From Phytoseiulus persimilis (Eukaryota; Arthropoda; Arachnida; Mesostigmata; Phytoseiidae), in the NCBI GenBank assembly GCA_037576195.1, contig CM075103.1, forward strand, positions 20,026,001 through 20,090,000: 64,000 bases of DNA, in the 5' to 3' direction. Below the pieces are notes generated by a model. It was not told the origin of the DNA. It made no database searches and saw only the letters and a program-made list of their open reading frames with translations. Made by a program: the position numbers and the translations under genes. Shown one piece after another: positions 61,001 to 64,000 of this stretch. Within the stretch, counting starts at the first letter, position 1; each line of letters opens with the position of its first letter.

Positions 61001-62853
61001 ACTCCTCGGAAAATCCGGAATGCGGAACGATAAAGGCATGGACGCGGCTGTGGAAAGTCCTCGAGGTTTCGGTAGGTGGAGCATCCGCCAGCTGTTTGCT
61101 CTGCCGATGCCGTTGGCAACTCGGCTGGCTGGAACATCCGAGTTTCGGGGGTATGATATGATCCGCTGAAGCTGCGCAGAGCAAATGATGCCGGGAGTTT
61201 TCACTCGATCGAGTGCACGCTCATGTGCGCAGTATCTTTCCAATATGAAGGCGAGACGGGAGGAAACCGCATGAATATAGCGTTCGTTTCTCCGAGGCCC
61301 TACACGAGCGCGACATTCTGTCCAGCGGGCGGTCAATGGGGACCACAGCGGCGGCCGTTTCAGCAACAGAAGCAACAGCGACAGAAGCATCAGCGGATGC
61401 TGCACGCTATCGGCGCTTCACTGTCGCTCCGAACAAGTCGAAGCGCCAACCCGTCCGTCCGTTCGTTCGTAAGGTAGGCAAGCGAGATCTGCCGTTGATG
61501 CAGCTACGTTTACCATTGTGACGGAGCTAACAGAAACCATGTCTGTGACTCCCCGGCCAGCCGACTACACAGCGAGTCGAGCGACTGGATGGTTAGGCCG
61601 CAGCGCTGCGATCAGATAGATCAGCGAACCGACGTCAATTAGCGGCGTCAAAATCAGCCGGTAATGATTTGTCGGCGCTCAAACCCGCTGAACAGCAAGG
61701 CACAGATCCGAACAAGCTGGATGCTTCGATCCGGGTCGTCATGAAGTGGATCCTCTGAACCGTTCTCAGGAGAGCGAGCACGAGTTCTTTGCTACGGAAC
61801 CAAGTCCAAGAACCAGCGCGCGGTGAATCCCGACGTGTGACCAGCCACCGGCTGATAACAGTGTTTACGTACGAAGAGACCCGTTGATAATAATGCTAGG
61901 CGTTGAAGATAACGAGCATCGCTGATAACGAACCCAAGCACCGGTTTGGATACTTGCAGTGATTGAGGAGCTTATGATGATGACATCGGACACGATTGGG
62001 GTGTCAATTCGGCGTGTTTTCTTCCTGTACAGCGTGAATTATCCTCCGCCCCCACTCGAGGAGAGTTTGGAAAACTTCAACGTTGCTCCGCTTGCCTGGG
62101 GAGGAGCCGCCGCCGCTGGGAGTCTGATGAGCCGAGAGCATTGAATGCTCAGATAGGGGATTCCGCTTCAAAAGTTATTGGCGCGACAGCTGAATGTCAC
62201 ATATGCTGGTAGGCCAGCTATTGAACGCTCCTTAACGATGGAAACCATAGCGGTAACCTCAATCGCGATCAAAGGACGGGTTGCGTATCGCGACGCCAAG
62301 CGAGAACACAGCAACAACAACAACAACAGAGGCAGCGACCATGTTATTCAAAAATTAATGAATCGATGATATTGAATCAGAACGAGCTGGCTTTGATGGA
62401 GCAAGCGCAGATCCCACTCCCCGACGTTCCGAAAGTTACTCAGGGACCAGCGTGGATTTTCCTTCTTCCCTGAATTTCGTTCCGGTGAACCGGAATCCAG
62501 CGAGTTGGAATTTGCATGAACGCGGCCAGATTCCCCCGCGACTCGGCAGAATTGATGTCGTTGCCGCTGGGTAGGCGCTCCGATGCATGACATGGCTCTG
62601 CATGTCCAACACGGCGTGGCGGCAGAAACACATTCAGACACGATGATGCAGTTAACTACATCGTAGCTCATGTCCGTCTATTTGCCTCGCTGGCTGGCTG
62701 ACTGACTGACTGCCATGTCTGACAATTAGCAGCAGAGCGCACATCAATAATGTGACCGTCGCTATAGCCTTTCACATCTCCCTCCGCATCGATTTTCGGG
62801 ACGGCCTCCACAATCGAATTTCACGAGGTGATTCTACGAAACAAACGCTCCAG
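58054..62853. other. 4.8-kb stretch without a supported gene
   Basis: Several open frames exist on both strands without matches. The 145-codon minus frame 61405-60968 begins with a Leu-rich run that comes from a CAG/CAA-type repeat on the plus strand. Short AAC repeats (62310) and GACT repeats (62690) are present. Confidence 0.35.
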
Positions 62854-63087
62854 AATGATTGGAGCAAAGCTAAGTCGTCGAGTGAGGCCTTCCCGACCAT
62901 TGGGGAGTGTGATTCGTCCGTGGGTTCGTACGGAAGGAGGGCTCATTCGGACCCCAACCTCCTGCAGAGTGCCCGTCTCCTGGAAGAGGCTTGTCAATTG
63001 GATAGAATACGGTACACGGTGCGACCACGATTTCGTGAGAACCGTGTCTCTGAAACCATGAGAGTCCATGGATATTCTATGGTATAG
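62854..63087 (+). CDS. Probable coding exon, unknown protein
   Basis: After an AG at 62852-62853 (CGCTCCAG) the plus frame is open to a TAG at 63085. It includes NDWSKAKSSSEAFPTIGECD, then YGRRAHSDPNLLQSARLLEE and RVSETMRVHGYSM. Codon use is coding-like. The RRxHSDPNLL stretch resembles the basic Ser-phosphorylation motifs of signalling scaffolds, but I cannot name the family. The 3' end may be the TAG or an ATG|GTATAG donor just before it. No other exon is identified in the remaining 900 bp. Confidence 0.35.
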   Translation, partial: NDWSKAKSSSEAFPTIGECDSSVGSYGRRAHSDPNLLQSARLLEEACQLDRIRYTVRPRFRENRVSETMRVHGYSMV

Positions 63088-64000
63088 AGTCGTCATCCGT
63101 TAGAGAAACAGTCATGAGCTCCCCAATGGTGTTGTGCTCCACAGACGCTAAAAAGCTCAACGATGGGACTCCTCGCTCTGAGCGCCCATCAACCACTGGA
63201 TTCCGCTCGGAGAACACGCCGTTTTGAGGCGCCGTGAGTTTCCGATAGAAAAAGACTTGTTTCCGTGCTGCCCGAACCTACGTGAAGAGGAGGGCTTTGA
63301 GAATTCGTGTTTCACATGACAGTTCTAGATATCTCAAGAACATCTGTTATGTTCCGGTCGGAGAGCTACTAAGTCAATGAAACGACCGCGCCGAATCAGC
63401 CGAAAGCATCTATAAATTTCCCAAGTCCGGTCTCTTGCACTCTCTCATTCTCCCTCCTATGGACTCCACCGACGCTCATCCCGATGTTTTTTTTCCTTGA
63501 AAGAAATGGCATTTGTTCCCATCCGCACGCTGCCGCGCGATCTCGTCTCCCACTCTGGGACACCTTCATGATCCCTCGGTCGTAAAGCAACATGAGTGCA
63601 ACATCCTCCGCTCCTTGTCTCCGTTTCGATGTTTTTTGGAGCTGGTGAACTATCGATAACGAAAATTCGTTCCCGATCTGTCCTCGCAGTTGTTGTTCGA
63701 TGCGGCTGTGGGTCCCTCCAGGGGGGACTACGGTCAGGTTTCTGGGGAAAGCCCACCTTAATTAGCAGATCTGTCAACCGATGCAAGTTGCGACGATGCG
63801 CTTTCCGGACAATTTCATGCTTCGCCTTCCCCTGCCCCTCGTCCGTTCCTTGACACTAAACTGCCCTCATGTGTGGATACACCGGACACAGCCCGACAAA
63901 CGCTGCGTGTTTTCTGCGATTCCGGAATCCCTTGCTCAGCAATCCTAGATACGATCTCGCGATTTCCGATGACACTCAGAGCTCTCATACAGCCACGGTG
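63088..64000. other. Right edge without a supported gene
   Basis: A minus frame 63786-63457 (109 codons, polar) is open but unassigned. I see no RNA gene or repeat of note. Confidence 0.35.

Noticed and set aside
60968..61405. 145-codon minus frame with a Leu-rich, signal-peptide-like start
   Set aside because: The Leu run is the complement of a CAG/CAA-type repeat; the rest has no secretory features or match.

Overview
The window is animal nuclear DNA, most likely from an arthropod. A compact-genome mite is my best guess from gene content, about 50% GC and short or absent introns, but I could not test this by search. Six genes can be named from their protein sequence. They sit between about 20 kb and 53 kb: RUVBL2/Reptin (+, one uninterrupted exon), CEP78 (-), RPS25 (-), ENOPH1 (-), a SCAF4/SCAF8-type RNA polymerase II CTD-binding splicing factor (+, eight exons, all splice phases agree) and a two-finger GATA factor (-, 5' end not found). 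For the multi-exon genes the exon joins below were made by hand from GT/AG sites and phase.

Layout. 1-18.4 kb holds no gene I can name. It contains an old 736-bp inverted-repeat element (4958-5693), a tRNA-like sequence (2.5 kb), a perfect hairpin (6.5 kb) and four long C/G homopolymers. 18.4-19.2 kb is an inverted duplication whose two arms keep the same peptide. 19.5-25.3 kb holds a possible exon, RUVBL2 and CEP78. 26.3-30.1 kb holds two hAT-type DNA transposons, one with an exact 8-bp target duplication. 32-41.6 kb is the densest stretch: RPS25 with a TOP promoter, then ENOPH1 and SCAF diverging from a shared 0.6-kb interval. 43-48.2 kb carries a broken non-LTR retrotransposon and a 600-bp foldback element built of 17-bp repeats. 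51-53 kb is the GATA gene. 53-64 kb contains only unassigned open frames, one of which (62.85 kb) looks like a real exon.

The named genes are ordinary housekeeping or developmental functions: chromatin remodelling and R2TP assembly, centrosome/cilium, ribosome, methionine salvage, transcription termination, and transcriptional control. Nothing links them into one pathway; they are neighbours by chance or by shared promoters. The least expected signals are the GATA factor's decayed N-terminal finger, the inverted pair at 18.4-19.2 kb whose differences are mostly silent, and the hAT copy that appears to have split an open frame.
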